A stretch of DNA of 33,954 nucleotides. Origin: Oscillospiraceae bacterium (GTDB lineage: Bacteria > Bacillota > Clostridia > Oscillospirales > Oscillospiraceae). This document shows positions 33,846 through 33,954 of this stretch, one piece after another (the first letter of the stretch is position 1; each line of letters opens with the position of its first letter). The stretch lies in contig SVLS01000022.1 of the NCBI GenBank assembly GCA_015067835.1, forward strand, positions 1-33,954, written 5' to 3'. Both the position numbers and the translations under genes were made by a program. Below the pieces are notes generated by a model. It ran no database searches. It was not told the origin of the DNA and worked only from the letters and a program-made list of their open reading frames with translations.

Positions 33846-33954
33846 TTATCCTGTTACCTGTATTTTTTTAATTTTAGTATATTGTGATATAATCCAATAC
33901 ACTGCGGTTTGCATATCAATTTCATGACCACCGTCAAAAATATCAAGATAAACC
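33846..33954 (-). CDS. C-terminal end of a probable alpha/beta hydrolase (partial)
   Basis: Only the last 35 residues are inside the window; the gene enters from the right edge and stops with TAA at 33846-33848. The tail reads VYLDIFDGGHEIDM, then hydrophobic and lysine-rich sequence. FDGGHE followed by a helix is typical of the catalytic-histidine end of alpha/beta hydrolases/esterases of the dienelactone hydrolase or acetylxylan esterase kind. The nearby SGNH esterase and terminator fit this reading, but so short a piece cannot be assigned firmly. Confidence 0.5.
   Translation of the reverse strand, partial: VYLDIFDGGHEIDMQTAVYWIISQYTKIKKIQVTG

Noticed and set aside
1..33954. CRISPR arrays, transposases, integrases, phage genes, toxin-antitoxin pairs
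   Set aside because: None seen on either strand: no regularly spaced repeats, and no ORF resembling these families.

Overview
The window reads as chromosomal DNA of a Gram-positive anaerobe of class Clostridia, most likely an Oscillospirales/Oscillospiraceae-type gut bacterium. This is inferred from AAGGAGG-type ribosome sites, many TTGnnn-17-TATAAT promoters, a type III glutamine synthetase, the class 1B PyrD/PyrK pair, a long Gram-positive SRP RNA with an Alu domain, the order scpA-scpB-gerW-dacF-rluB (a spore-former heritage marker), a two-subunit class I fumarase and PlsY. I saw no phage, insertion sequence, CRISPR array or integrase. It looks like a core-genome stretch with a few accessory genes at the edges.

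Layout. 1-4212 (minus): tRNA-Ser(GGA), a heterodimeric ABC exporter with one degenerate ATP site, and a poorly defined stretch with one or two small membrane ORFs. 4213-7870: a class I/II aminotransferase diverging from the type III glutamine synthetase. 7865-9630 (minus): dut, trxB and trxA (dUTP removal and thiol reduction). 9778-10647: a YtqA-type radical SAM protein. 10673-19299 (plus): a tight pyrimidine operon pyrC-carB-pyrK-pyrD-pyrF-pyrE-pyrB from one strong promoter, ended by a terminator shared with the converging recR. 19298-22190 (minus): the usual SRP RNA-dnaX-ybaB-recR block. Then, still minus, acpP, an RpiR regulator coupled to a BaiN/HI0933-type flavoprotein, and the scpA-scpB-gerW-dacF-rluB operon. 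28437-31232: an AraM/EgsA-type glycerol-1-phosphate dehydrogenase diverging from fumarase alpha and beta. 31235-33954: plsY, a zinc-ribbon membrane protein, a two-domain SGNH esterase and the tail of a probable alpha/beta hydrolase.

How the genes work together. The pyr operon covers UMP synthesis from carbamoyl phosphate onward except for carA (glutaminase subunit), which is not in the window. PyrK and PyrD form the NAD-linked dihydroorotate dehydrogenase. PyrB is unusual: after a full catalytic chain it carries a roughly 50-residue tail whose four cysteines have exactly the spacing of the zinc site of the separate regulatory subunit PyrI, yet the nucleotide-binding half of PyrI is missing. 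This is the observation I would follow up first. Second-tier items are the glycerol-1-phosphate dehydrogenase (archaeal-type lipid backbone precursor), palindromes overlapping the acpP and rpiR promoters, and the small membrane ORFs near 3.8-4.2 kb. I did not find convincing evidence of a wholly new multi-gene system.
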